From Amorphochlora amoebiformis (taxonomy: Eukaryota; Cercozoa; Chlorarachniophyceae): DNA of 64,000 nt. The number at the start of each line of letters is the position of its first letter. Position 1 is the stretch's first letter. Of this stretch, positions 42,950 to 57,921 are shown piece by piece. The notes below the pieces were generated by a model. That model worked only from the letters and a program-made list of their open reading frames with translations, was not told where the DNA came from and ran no database searches. The position numbers were made by a program, and so were the translations under genes. The stretch lies in assembly GCA_054601695.1 (NCBI GenBank), contig BAAHQB010000024.1, forward strand, positions 434,001 to 498,000, given 5' to 3'.

Positions 42950-43700
42950 GTCGATTTACGATTGAACGCTCGCCACTGGAACGTTCATCTTTGAGTGAGC
43001 CTGACGGCCGGTGCGCCCATAAGATAATGCCAGAATCTACCTACTAGTAGCTAGATAATCGATAACAAGGCTTTTAGTTTAAGCGCAAAGCTCTCCTGGT
43101 ACCGCATGATGCGCAATAATTATCTAAGTCATGCCTTTGGGATTATAATCGATCGTAGAGGATACTCTAGATACTTACTCTAGACAAAGTCTCTCCCACC
43201 CCCCACCCTCGACAAGACCCTCCCCCAGCCTATAACTAACTAACCAAAGCACTGGTCTAGATACAGAGATACCAAAAGATGATAATCTTGATAATCTTGA
43301 TTAATGCTAGAAATTAGTTAGAATACAATGTACAAGCTAATTATTCTAGTACTAGATTTAAAGGTATAGACTAGTAGCTAGAGCATTCCTAAGTCGACTA
43401 ACTTCACAATACTTATAGTGGATAATACATAGACTTCTCACGGTAGTAGACCTAGTAGACCTAGTCACTAGAGTCAGTCTTGTCTAGCTTGTACCCTCAG
43501 TTTTGTAATTAGCTTTTACAGAGAAGTGTTCAAATGAAGCAATTTTAAATAGTGTTACTAGTAATAGACCTTTGCCAGCGATAATGTGCCAGCGATATAT
43601 ACTCACTAGAGACCGACGTACGAAACCTCCTTACTATGGCCGTTAGAGGCTAGTTCGTACGTCGGTTAGACTCACCTAGTCAGCAGCGGCTGCTTCAACT
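42950..43700. repeat. CTAG-rich island between convergent genes G and the aldo/keto reductase
   Basis: About 740 bp of non-TA DNA with about 18 CTAG sites, where about three are expected. A short palindromic pair, GACGTACGAAACCTC and CTAGTTCGTACGTCG, lies at 43614-43665. No gene was seen. Confidence 0.82.
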
Positions 43701-43702
43701 CG

Positions 43703-43911
43703 TCAGATTTTGGACTTAATCTCCCTTTGGCCTTCACCGTTGTAGCCCCGATAGGCTGGCGGCTTGTTGCCAAGGATACCGTCAATCTGAAATCAAGTTG
43801 GGGTGTATGAGCCGAGTAGACCTCACTGGCGAGAAGACAAATTATATATCCGTGTAACGACATATTATGTTTTATATAATAGCACAAATTATGTAATTTC
43901 TTATTATATAA

Positions 43912-43956
<45 letters not shown>

Positions 43957-44026
43957 GTATTATGTATTATTGTGGATCTAACTGTTCGTGATATAACCAT
44001 ATATATATATATAAATTTATACATAC

Positions 44027-44096
<70 letters not shown>

Positions 44097-44145
44097 ATAT
44101 ATGTATACTTGTACATACATATCATATGGGTATACATACTAATAA

Positions 44146-44184
<39 letters not shown>

Positions 44185-44338
44185 TATATATATATACATA
44201 CATATATATGTATATATATATATATATCATTGTACCTTTGCCATGTGTTGAGGGGTAAGCTTTCGCGCTACGCCCATTGCACCCAGGTTTTCTTCAATCT
44301 ATACATTGAATAAACACACACACATATATATATATATG

Positions 44339-44369
<31 letters not shown>

Positions 44370-44625
44370 GTATATATATGAAGGGTAGGCATTCGCGCTA
44401 CGCCTATTGTACCCAGTAAATCTAAATATTCAATAAACACATACAATATATATATATATATATTATGTGTACATACATATATATGTGTGTATACAAATAT
44501 GTATACATGTATATGTATAATGCATATTATTTATGTAATATATAGATATTTATATTTATATTTGACATATATATATATATATATATATTATAAATGTATT
44601 TATGTGGAACATGTATATGTATATT

Positions 44626-44684
<59 letters not shown>

Positions 44685-44706
44685 TATATATAATATATAT
44701 GTGAGA

Positions 44707-44743
<37 letters not shown>

Positions 44744-44755
44744 ATGTAAAAATAT

Positions 44756-44805
<50 letters not shown>

Positions 44806-44860
44806 CGTAATATTATCAAGGCTTAATGTATGTATATTTATCTAGGTGTATATGTACATA

Positions 44861-44903
<43 letters not shown>

Positions 44904-45049
44904 CTATAATGTAGTATAATATGCGTGTATGTGACATCTGTTTTTAAATATGCAAACATAATACATGTGAAAACACACACAGATAAATGTGCACACACAA
45001 TATATATATGTATATATATATATTTATATACATATATGTATATATATAC

Positions 45050-45097
<48 letters not shown>

Positions 45098-45344
45098 AAA
45101 TATATATATATATATATACTGAAATACACGTACACATATATACACATATATATACATGTATTGAAATATATATATATATACATATATACATATTTAGATT
45201 CGCACATATATTTAACCTGTTTAGGCTTCGTAGCGCCGAGGAGCACAGTTGACACGTTAGGATTCTTAACGCACCTTAATACAAATTCACATGGTATATA
45301 TATTATATATACATATATATAAATATGTATGTATATATATGTAC

Positions 45345-45384
<40 letters not shown>

Positions 45385-45434
45385 CAGCAATGTTATATTA
45401 CGCAAATGGTAACCGACGATACAGGAAGTTGTGT

Positions 45435-45504
<70 letters not shown>

Positions 45505-45671
45505 TATATACATATCTATATATATATATAATAAACATAAATATATGATACATGTAATATTACTATATTTACACACACACATATATACACATATATAAAT
45601 ATATACACATATACACATATGTATATCTGCATATATGTAAATGTATATATATGCATATATATATTTATATA

Positions 45672-45716
<45 letters not shown>

Positions 45717-45813
45717 TATACAATTGTAATTACCAAGCGATGGCAAGCTGTGCGGTAGAGCAGCCAAGCTCTGAGGCACCCATGTCGCTTAGCTCCTGAA
45801 CCTATGGGTTTAC

Positions 45814-45867
<54 letters not shown>

Positions 45868-45921
45868 GCTTAGCTACTGAACCTATGGGTTTTATATACA
45901 ATAAACACACACACACACACA

Positions 45922-45970
<49 letters not shown>

Positions 45971-46025
45971 ATACAATAAATATGTCTTTGTAGGCAGATA
46001 CATACATACATATATACATATATAG

Positions 46026-46064
<39 letters not shown>

Positions 46065-46093
46065 CTATATATTCGAAGTACATCTAAATGTAT

Positions 46094-46129
<36 letters not shown>

Positions 46130-46342
46130 ATACGTGCGTGTATCTATGTTATTAAATCTTTTATAGTAGATATATTTATGTATGTACATACACGTACACA
46201 CACATATACGTCCAAATATACATACATGCATACATTTGATATATGTGTAAGTACAATATATTATAGATTATACACATATACGTATGTATATCCTGCTCTG
46301 TCTTGATTGATACCAAAGACTCTGATTAATAGTAGGTTTATA

Positions 46343-46384
<42 letters not shown>

Positions 46385-46807
46385 CACATATTGAAAAAAT
46401 ACATACTGACATATCCATGCTTAGATATACTGACATATTGATATATCATATAACATGCACATAAACAATATTTTACAAAATTCTCATATTCCAACCTTGT
46501 CCAGCTTTCCCTCCGCCTTCCACTCCTAAAACCAAAAATTGACACGTGTGGGTACAAACACACTTCATACACCCATACATCATAGGCTCTCACTCGCTGA
46601 CCCTAGCTGTTTCCGTTACCTGTAGTCGGTTCTTGAGCCAACTATATTGTTTGGTCGCCATTCGAGACCCAGGAGGGATGCTCTTGTTATACTTCCTGTA
46701 AGTAGGTGTATATGTACCTTTTTGGTGTATGCATACATATATGAGGTATATATATATATATATATGTCTATATGTTGTATATGTATATATTATATATGTA
46801 TATATAC

Positions 46808-46838
<31 letters not shown>

Positions 46839-46860
46839 ATATACATATATATTTATATAC

Positions 46861-46919
<59 letters not shown>

Positions 46920-46948
46920 TTATTGAAATTTTTTTCACATAATTTATA

Positions 46949-46985
<37 letters not shown>

Positions 46986-47059
46986 TACATATTATTACTT
47001 TCTGTAATTATTATTTCGGTATGTGTGTATACATTTGAGGGTATATATATATGTATATA

Positions 47060-47125
<66 letters not shown>

Positions 47126-47176
47126 CTTCCTGTTATTACGTATATGTATACTTCGGTATATATGTACACATATGAG

Positions 47177-47238
<62 letters not shown>

Positions 47239-47391
47239 CCTCTGTAGTTAGGTATAGGTGTGCTCAGGTATATATGTACCTATATGAGGGTACATATATT
47301 ATATGTATCTATGTATTATACGTGTGATTTAAGCATTATAATACCCGGTGAGCAAGCCAGAGGCGAGCGGGGACCAGATGGTCGTTCCATA

Positions 47392-47429
<38 letters not shown>

Positions 47430-48471
47430 ATAATAATATAATATATGTATATATTTATATATATATATATACATACATTGTATTTTAGAAATAAGCAAAA
47501 AAAATCTTAACATGAGCTTAACCCGAACCCTAACAACGTAATATCCTAACGAACCCTAACAACGTAATATCCTAACATTCACCCCAAACTTAACATGAAT
47601 TCTTGCCACAAACATCAACCCCAAACCCGACGTAGCCTTATCGTTCTGAGTTCCCAATATCAACTCTAACCCTAACATTTACCTCAACATTAATCGCGAC
47701 CCTAACACAACCTAACCCTAACATCAAAGATGAACCCTAACATTAACCCAAATCTGGATCGACGCTGACGCTGACGTTTTTAATCCTAAATTTTAACCCT
47801 AAGCCTAACATTAACCTAATCGCAAGAGTCTCCCTAACCTTACATTAATCTGTTAGCATAGCCTCCCCCCTTGTTTCAAACCTAACTCTAACATCAAACC
47901 TAATCCTAATATCAACCCAAATCCACATAGATCCAAACCTTACACTAAAATAATCCTACCTAATATTTATCCTAATCCTAACATCAACCCTCACCTTAGC
48001 ATAAACCCTAACACTAAACCTAACCTTAACATTGTAATCGTAGTATCAACATTAATTCAAACAGCAATCCTAATCCTAACACCAACCTTAACCCTAAGCC
48101 AAACCCTAATCCTAACGTTAACCTTAACCCTATATTCTTAACCCTAATCTCAACATGACCGTTAACCCCAAGGCCTAAGCTTAACCCTAATCCTAACATG
48201 AACCTTAACGTAATCCTAACACGAACCTTAACCCTAGGCTTAACCCTAATCCTAACATAAACCTTAACCCTAGCCTAATATTTAATCCTAGCCTCATCCC
48301 TAATCCTAACGTGAACCTTGCTCTAGTCCTAAAATAAACTTTGACCCAACCTAACCCTAATCCTAACATGAACCCTAATCCTAAGCCTAACCCTAAGCTT
48401 ATATCTAATCCTAACATACTTCACCCTAATCCTAATATGAGTAACATTAACCCTAAGCCTTTCATATTATA

Positions 48472-48542
<71 letters not shown>

Positions 48543-48564
48543 ATAAATATTTATATATTTATAT

Positions 48565-48597
<33 letters not shown>

Positions 48598-48672
48598 ATA
48601 TTATGTATATTTATATCATATATATACATATGTATGTAACAATCAATATATAAATATATAATATATAAATTG

Positions 48673-48716
<44 letters not shown>

Positions 48717-48915
48717 TGTATATATATATATACATATATATAATGTAATTATATTGTCGCACGTTGTAGGGCGGGAAGTAGAGAGGGTGGTACTCGGTTT
48801 CGAACCTTTGACGATGAAACCTGGTCAAACACATCTAAAACTCACGAATTCGAATTAACATGTGTTATTGAATTTTGGTTGTTATGAATTATAATATATG
48901 TATATATGTATATGT

Positions 48916-48963
<48 letters not shown>

Positions 48964-48985
48964 GTATATATGTATATATGAATGT

Positions 48986-49037
<52 letters not shown>

Positions 49038-49284
49038 GTATATATGTGTATTCAGAATGTATATGTGTATATTTTTATGTGTATGTGATTATATATTTAT
49101 ATATAAATGTGTGTATGTAATAGTTATGTATACAAACATATATTTATGTATATGTATATATAAATATAGATGTATATGTGTGTATATATATGTGTATATA
49201 TTTATATGTGTGTGTGTGTGTAAACATATAGAAAGGAAAATGATCTCAATCACCCTTTTCATACCCTTCTTCTCCTATCTCCAT

Positions 49285-49374
<90 letters not shown>

Positions 49375-49396
49375 GTACATATCTATAATACAGATA

Positions 49397-49427
<31 letters not shown>

Positions 49428-49593
49428 TACATATGGTACTGAGGCTGCTCAAACTGGGGAGGCTCTAGACCATATTGTCTAGCAATCCATACGGCTTCAG
49501 TGATCTATGAGTATATATATATATTATATCTATTATATATTTATGTGTATATATAAGTACATATTTAAAATACGTATATGCATCCGTGCATAC

Positions 49594-49643
<50 letters not shown>

Positions 49644-49672
49644 ATGTATATTACATACATAAATGTATATAT

Positions 49673-49738
<66 letters not shown>

Positions 49739-49876
49739 TTTAATAAGTATTGTAATTCAGATCACCTCATATTTGTGTACACATGTAATTGTACACCCAT
49801 ATTGCATATTTATACATACGTACACCCACAAATATATAGTGTACATATGGACACAAATATACACATACACACATAT

Positions 49877-49939
<63 letters not shown>

Positions 49940-50250
49940 ATGTACATAAATATAACTACATATACACAAAAATCAGTACTACATTATGTGACGTCATGTA
50001 ATCTCAATCCCTAAATATCGTAACATTCATGAACGTCACGTGTTCGTATGTGTATGTATGCGCAGCATATTGCGTGACTACATGTCATGTCACTTAGAAT
50101 CATTGTGACTTCGATTTTCTTATTTTTTAGAGATTTATACGAATAGAACCTGTTGGGCTGACCACTCGCTCGTGCCCCAGGCGGTCGCCTTTCCAGATCT
50201 ATTGGTATATGCAATATATATATATATATAATATATATATATATTTCTAC

Positions 50251-50281
<31 letters not shown>

Positions 50282-50502
50282 TACACATATGATGTATGCA
50301 TATATAGATTTATGTATATCTACATATATATTACATATATATGTATATATATATATATATATATATAAATATATATACATACTATCTCATGTACATGCAT
50401 ATATATATTTAAATTTACAATATGGATGCATATATGTTATTTATATATAAAAATAATTATATGTGGTTGCAAATATATTTTTAATGTTGCATATATCCAA
50501 TT

Positions 50503-50544
<42 letters not shown>

Positions 50545-51107
50545 TATATATATATCATACATTCCCATACATCCCAACATACACATCCAACGAACACACA
50601 TATACACGCATACACTCATCCATATGCATACTTTTTAATATAATATTTACGTATAAAAAATAAACATATATATAACATTTGCATATAAGTCAAACCTGAT
50701 AACATCAGTCATAGCCCTGACGACCGTCTCCGTAGGGGTTAACGGGTCGGGACGATGGCAGAAAACCTTTATATATATATAAATACATATATATATATAT
50801 ATACTATTATACAATACATATGTATATATATATGTATATTTATAGCCTACAAATATGAAACATATTCCACTCACACTACGTACCAAACCCAACAAATGTG
50901 AAACACGGCAGGGTCACGCGTTCGGATTTTCATATATTAGCTAAAATTGTCTAAAATGTCTACCAAATCGACGTAATTCGTCTGGAGTCGCTTGCACGCG
51001 GCGTTTACTCCCTCCATTACGCTACATATATGTATGTGAATATTCGTATGTATATGTTTACTACATATATTAAGATATTTATATTACACATATTAAGATA
51101 TTCATAT

Positions 51108-51141
<34 letters not shown>

Positions 51142-51196
51142 ATATATATATATACACATATATATGTATATACACTTATTTAATATACACACATCC

Positions 51197-51248
<52 letters not shown>

Positions 51249-51306
51249 CACACACTTATATAATTTACACACATCCGGTTTACATAGAATATACACACAT
51301 ATGCAT

Positions 51307-51350
<44 letters not shown>

Positions 51351-51427
51351 CTATAAAATATATGCGTGTACATCATTTCTACAGATACGTTTATACACGG
51401 AAGTTCACATATATAAATATATATATA

Positions 51428-51467
<40 letters not shown>

Positions 51468-51471
51468 ATAA

Positions 51472-51503
<32 letters not shown>

Positions 51504-51792
51504 TTACATATATATAACTTGTTATGTAAACATGTAGATGCACATGCACAAAATATACATATTTACACACACATATATTTACATATATAAACTAATTACA
51601 TATACATATATATAATTAATATATATATATATATATATATAATGTTGTATATTACTGCTTCCTGGAAAGCCCCTTCTCGTTGACGCCATCACCTCCCCAA
51701 AAGATTTTCGTCGTCAGGATAATTTCGCTATGTAAACATGTTTGTATCATGTTTGCATAGTGTACATATTTACATCATATTTACATATAATG

Positions 51793-51841
<49 letters not shown>

Positions 51842-51921
51842 CACATATATATATATATTACAAAGATATTTGTGTCATATTAACACAGACATACACATAT
51901 ATGTAGAAATGTTTTCTATAT

Positions 51922-51954
<33 letters not shown>

Positions 51955-52037
51955 ATATTATATTCTATGTACAAGCAATATTCTTCTATACTTGCACGTA
52001 CCTAAATTCATAAATATGTAAATAAATAAATATACAT

Positions 52038-52070
<33 letters not shown>

Positions 52071-52142
52071 ATATGTATATAAATATGTTTTCTGGTTCCT
52101 ACCTCCTCCTCCAAAGCTCAGGGTCCTCTTCTCTCTGTTTAA

Positions 52143-52174
<32 letters not shown>

Positions 52175-52179
52175 ATGTA

Positions 52180-52210
<31 letters not shown>

Positions 52211-52406
52211 ATACATATACAAAAAAATTATAGAATATCTGATATTTTCATATGAACCTTCTCCCTCCGACATCTCCTTATGTATATATGTATATATATT
52301 ATATGTATATATATATATATATATAATATATGTATATATACATATATATATATATGTATATAAATGCACATTAACATATATCCAAATGTACATGTATATG
52401 CATATA

Positions 52407-52456
<50 letters not shown>

Positions 52457-52676
52457 TATCTGAAATCGTCCGAAATCGATCTCTGTCTCTCTCCCCCCCG
52501 TCTGTCTTCGTGTCCTGTATACCTCTCTCTCTCTTCCGTTCCATACGTTCAATCCCCGACCTATCTCTCACTCTTTGTCTACACGGATATACATTTGTTT
52601 TCTCTCCCTCTTTTGCGTATAGATATATTTATTAAATTGACATTATGATTTAATGTAAATATATATATGTATATGT

Positions 52677-52732
<56 letters not shown>

Positions 52733-52769
52733 ATATGTGTATGTGTATTTAAATGCCATATACATAATT

Positions 52770-52822
<53 letters not shown>

Positions 52823-53120
52823 CATACACATATTACATGTATACATATACACACACATATATACATATATAACATACATACATTATGTGTGTATGTATAT
52901 ATACATGAATATACACATGTTTAAATACTCGATTGGTGTCTTATGCACAGATAAGTATGTTTCATGTACACGTGTACCAGCTGGCGGATAGCTTCCCCCA
53001 TGATTTTCTCAGCTCGTCCCATCCCTACATGTTTAAATGTATGTACGTATGTATACACTTATATGCAAACATAATATATATATATACATATTATATATAC
53101 ATATATATATATATGTATGT

Positions 53121-53160
<40 letters not shown>

Positions 53161-53365
53161 CATATATATATATATATTCATATACATATATATATATATA
53201 CATATATTGTATGTTTATATATTTGTATATATACATTTATGTATTTTATATGATGTGTGTAAGAGTGTAATACATGTATATGTGTAGAATATTGTATGTA
53301 TATTAATACATATATATATATATATATATGTACTACATGTACATGTGTAGAATATTGTATATATT

Positions 53366-53411
<46 letters not shown>

Positions 53412-53447
53412 GTACTACATGTACATGTGTAGAATATTGTACATATT

Positions 53448-53494
<47 letters not shown>

Positions 53495-53548
53495 CATACG
53501 ACAATTACAGATAGACATACATACACACACACACACATATATATATAC

Positions 53549-53597
<49 letters not shown>

Positions 53598-53817
53598 CAA
53601 GATGAAGAGAAAGGGGGAGAGAGCGATTTAGTACCGTAAGCTTCAGCGTTGTCAAACAGATTGATACCGCCCTTACGAGCAGCCTGTATGCATACAACTC
53701 GAAATAAAAAATCATTTTTTTGTCTAAACATAAGAATACACTTATCTTTATACATTATGCGTTTATATATAAATATATATATATTTATAATATAATATAT
53801 TAAGTATATACATTTAC

Positions 53818-53852
<35 letters not shown>

Positions 53853-53999
53853 ATTGTATGAATATTCACATACATAATGACGAAAATGAACAACGTTTAC
53901 AGTGCACTATGTAAACATTGTTCTTTTTTATATAATTCAGCACCTGGAGGCACTTCTTGGCCATATCAATCCCGCTGTCGCCCTTTTTTACACACAAAC

Positions 54000-54057
<58 letters not shown>

Positions 54058-54552
54058 TATATATATATATTATATATAATACATGTACATCATATCAACA
54101 TATGTAATGTTCTAGGTGGGTAACACCAATAATGAATACAAGCATATGTAATCAAGTCTTAGTCTGGTAATACATTTTCCACAGAAATACCTTCAGGTCG
54201 TCTTTAGCTCCGAATGTTGCCCTATAATAGCACAGTTTTTTGGTTGTGTGTCATATTCACGTGATAGGATGCGATAAACACAAATCTCATTTTAAAAGGT
54301 ACCCTACACTATTTTATATGCGAAAAAATAATTATAATTAGATGTACGCGATGCGCGAAATTAAAATATTTTGTAGATAACTTTGCATGAATATGAATGT
54401 GCATGTATAGTTTTAAGTACCAAAATCCGTACGACAACACAGACACCTGGAGGCCCGTGTTACCTGTGGCGATTGTGTATAGACTTGAACATGGGTGAAT
54501 GGCATATATATAATCTTTTGTAATTGGCAAATGTAGTTTACATACAAACATG

Positions 54553-54600
<48 letters not shown>

Positions 54601-54930
54601 TATATATATATATATTTACATGTGTACATATGTATATTAGTAAAAATCCAACCTCACACACACAAAAATCTCAACCCCATCACCCACCAGCTCCCGCTTA
54701 ACCTCGCAAACTCCAACATAAACCTCACCTAGCATCCGATAAGCCATCTTATTATCGGATTCTTCGGCTAAAGCTCCACTGCACCCCAACAGCCCCATCC
54801 CCGCCCCGATTCCGACTCCCAGCCGCATCGGCATCTTCCACTTCGAAAGAACCGATCCTCCCTGGCTTGATAGAACATTTGACGGAGGTCCACGGAAGAG
54901 CCCTTGAAGACGAGTAATCCTGCTCACCAT
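43703..54930 (-). CDS. Aldo/keto reductase, KAB1 / voltage-gated K+ channel beta-subunit type
   Basis: An NADPH-dependent reductase fold; relatives also bind K+ channels. Exons in reading order: 54930-54729, 54463-54421, 54221-54191, 53982-53944, 53683-53635, 53024-52978, 52134-52103, 51727-51656, 51021-50964, 50766-50696, 50198-50150, 49504-49431, 48820-48763, 47391-47345, 46695-46620, 46525-46496, 45801-45734, 45274-45217, 44298-44236, 43786-43703. The sum is 1251 nt, so 416 aa. Motifs: [11 protein letters not shown] (D116, Y121), [10 protein letters not shown] (K155), VFCHRPDP (H195, so the catalytic tetrad is complete, unlike animal Kv-beta which has Asn), [14 protein letters not shown] as in plant KAB1, [15 protein letters not shown], cofactor site [16 protein letters not shown], and [10 protein letters not shown]. 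The core starts at about residue 62. It is preceded by a basic segment ([14 protein letters not shown]) and a hydrophobic stretch ending in SGALA, which suggests import into an organelle or the secretory route. The stop is TGA. Confidence 0.95.
44378..44430 (-). repeat. Upstream decayed copy of a reductase exon start
   Basis: Minus ATTTACTGGGTACAATAGGC then GTAGCGCGAATGCCTACCC resembles the start of exon 44298-44236 (GGGTGCAATGGGCGTAGCGC). It is preceded by ATATTTAG and now contains stops. Confidence 0.85.
45862..45898 (-). repeat. Upstream copy of a reductase exon start with acceptor
   Basis: Minus ACCCATAG then GTTCAGTAGCTAAGCCATAC copies the border of exon 45801-45734 (GTTCAGGAGCTAAGC) and has acquired an in-frame TAG. 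Confidence 0.88.
46985..47300 (-). repeat. Three upstream copies of a reductase acceptor region
   Basis: The acceptor of exon 46695-46620 (minus TACTTACAGGAAGTATAA) recurs at about 46999, 47130 and 47245 with drift. Each copy is followed on plus by a similar GGTATATATGTAC...GAGGGTA block. Confidence 0.75.
47515..48470. repeat. About 950-bp degenerate CCCTAA array in a reductase intron
   Basis: AACCCTAATCCTAACATGAAC-like units, CCCTAA on plus and TTAGGG in reductase sense, lie between exons 48820-48763 and 47391-47345. Confidence 0.93.
53265..53460. repeat. Three tandem copies of a GTGTAGAATATTGTA unit
   Basis: TACATGTACATGTGTAGAAT followed by ATTGTA occurs at about 53335 and 53415, with a diverged copy at about 53272. 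It lies in a reductase intron and is non-coding. Confidence 0.82.
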
Positions 54931-55452
54931 CTTGCGCAAATCCACTCGGTGTCCACGTGAGCTGTGAGCAACAATAAACCTCTAAAGTTAGATTAACTAC
55001 CAGGTGAATGCCGGAATACCCGGGTATACCCCGAAATATAATCCCGGCATATCTTACCGAAGGAGTCTCTGGAAATCTCCAAGGTTCTTGTTACTCGCAA
55101 ATCGAGCCGAAATGGGGAAAGGTAACAGACATAAGGGGGGGAGGGAAAGAGAGGAGGACAAATTTGGGCGGGACTTGGTCGGGAAAGGGAGGGTTAAAAT
55201 GGTTTCCTCCGATTGTAAAAGTGAAATTCAATTTTTTCGCTCAGGCGGAGCGCGCTTGGGGAAGAAACAAAAGGGCGCGTTGCTCTACTCCACAAGTAAG
55301 ACGTGTAGCATTCATAAGAGGTTTTCTGCTGTATACTGACCAATTATGGAAAACTACGTATTTGGATCGAGGAGTATATATGCAAGAATTGTAAACATGT
55401 GCATGGAGGCCAATCACGGCTGTTTAAAACATAGACTGTTTGTGAGGCGGAG
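54931..55452. other. Divergent spacer between the reductase and the rhodanese gene
   Basis: GC-richer, non-repetitive DNA with overlapping open frames (see the entry at 55008). It should contain both promoters. No clear TATA box was seen. Confidence 0.45.
55008..55394 (+). CDS. Possible 128-aa ORF, or alternative first exon of the rhodanese gene
   Basis: An ATG frame without interruption (MPEYPGIPRNIIPAYLTEGV at the start; WKTTYLDRGVYMQEL then TAA at the end). A second frame, open from 55004, reads MGKGNRHKGG internally and reaches a good donor, ACAA then GTAAGACG at 55295. That donor is in phase with the rhodanese exon at 55524, so it could supply an alternative N-terminus. At most one of these is real. 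No homology recognised. Confidence 0.3.
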   Translation: MPEYPGIPRNIIPAYLTEGVSGNLQGSCYSQIEPKWGKVTDIRGGGKERRTNLGGTWSGKGGLKWFPPIVKVKFNFFAQAERAWGRNKRARCSTPQVRRVAFIRGFLLYTDQLWKTTYLDRGVYMQEL

Positions 55453-55702
55453 ATGGTGTACTATTCTAGTATGACCCAGACGATGCATATTTTCTAGTTG
55501 TTGACAATGGTATATTAAAACAGCCAATGTCTTCAACTTCCTAAACTTCAACGGTAAGAAAATGATCATCGACACACGTGAAGGTCGCAAAATATACATA
55601 TTGTAATATATATATGTATATATATGTATACATATATACATATATACATACATATATATATATATATATACATATATATATTATATAATACATGTGTAAA
55701 TA

Positions 55703-55748
<46 letters not shown>

Positions 55749-55791
55749 GGTATATATAATATACATAGAATATATACGTTTATAAATATAA

Positions 55792-55838
<47 letters not shown>

Positions 55839-55851
55839 ATATATATATATT

Positions 55852-55893
<42 letters not shown>

Positions 55894-55913
55894 ATATATA
55901 TTTATATACATAC

Positions 55914-55944
<31 letters not shown>

Positions 55945-56176
55945 ACTATATATATAGATGGTACATATAATATACATACAATATATACAATATAAATATA
56001 CATATATTTATTATTATATGTATATGTGTATGTAAAATATATATATATATATATATAAATGGTATGTATATATATTAAGATATATTTATTTATATAAATT
56101 GTAGGTATAATATACACAATTTATACAATATAAATATAAATATATATACATATATATATATATATAATATAATATA

Positions 56177-56207
<31 letters not shown>

Positions 56208-56289
56208 CATACATATATACACATATATATACACACACATATATATGTATATAATATATATATATATTATATATATAAATATAATATAT

Positions 56290-56336
<47 letters not shown>

Positions 56337-56604
56337 ATTACGCATGTTTATGCAAATAACCAAATGTGAAAATATGAATACAGAAAAATTAACTGCTTAC
56401 AGAACACGAGTACATCGAAGCGCACATCCTAGGAGCTTACGAGTGTGCCTTACCCCACTTGAGGGCTAACAAAATCGATCTCAAGGTTGTGTATTATATA
56501 GACCCTCATATGCATTTGTACCAATTGTATGACATGATCTTCTGGTATATAAAATATTATATACATATGTTTGTAGGAAAAAATGATGCATATAAACCAA
56601 TATA

Positions 56605-56680
<76 letters not shown>

Positions 56681-56774
56681 CATATATTTTTTATATTATA
56701 TTCAGAATGAAATTCTCACAACCCTTACACAGATTATATATATATATATATAGAATATATATATATATATATAC

Positions 56775-56849
<75 letters not shown>

Positions 56850-56944
56850 ATATATTGTATTATATTGTATATGTACATATATGTATGTATTATATATACA
56901 TATATATATATATCATTATTATTATATATATTATACATATATAT

Positions 56945-57016
<72 letters not shown>

Positions 57017-57165
57017 CTATATATATATATATATATATATATATTTACACACACACATATATATATGAGAGTTTGATTGTGTCCATATTTAGACGTTTCT
57101 GGAGGGGCTGGATGAGAAGGTATCTTACGTTTAGCTATAGTATGTGTCCATGTAGTTATACTTGC

Positions 57166-57233
<68 letters not shown>

Positions 57234-57476
57234 AATATATATATGCTTAAGGTTTAGCCCTAATTGTATTTCCCTAACATGCAATTCATGCAAAATTAAC
57301 TAACATTAGTTCGAATACTAATCCTAACGCTAACCCTAGCCCTAATTGTATTCCCTAACATGCAATAAAATTTTACATGTACATACACATACATATATAT
57401 ATGTATGTATATATATATATATATATATATAAATATACATATACATATATATATACATACACACATGTAAATATGT

Positions 57477-57532
<56 letters not shown>

Positions 57533-57719
57533 GTATATGTGTGTGTGTGTGTGTTATGTATGTTTCTGTATTTGAGTATATGTTCCTCTGTCTCTATTCC
57601 CGTGTCAACGTTTTCTCCATCTTTATTCTCTTCTCGCTCTTTCTTTGACTTTCGCCAACATAAATCATGTATTACAAGTACATTATATTTGTACATGTTT
57701 TGTAGTCGTTCGTACATCT

Positions 57720-57750
<31 letters not shown>

Positions 57751-57765
57751 TACACATACACACAC

Positions 57766-57796
<31 letters not shown>

Positions 57797-57884
57797 TACT
57801 TGTATATATGTGTATTACATATCAATATCTCATATGTGTACATCTTTAAAATTGTGTATGTGATATGTATAATGTGTGTACGCG

Positions 57885-57921
<37 letters not shown>

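Noticed and set aside
43703-43863. A self-contained 41-aa gene with a 35-nt intron (43822-43863 joined to 43703-43786)
   Set aside because: The second part is the true last exon of the reductase, joined in frame and by homology to exon 44298-44236; the first part is intron sequence.
56708-56733. NEILTTLTQ island after a TTCAG acceptor
   Set aside because: No GT donor follows, and the flanking exons join in frame without it.
57590-57720. Minus-strand acidic frame ([18 protein letters not shown])
   Set aside because: On plus it is a long pyrimidine-rich intron segment of the rhodanese gene; no splice borders support a minus exon.
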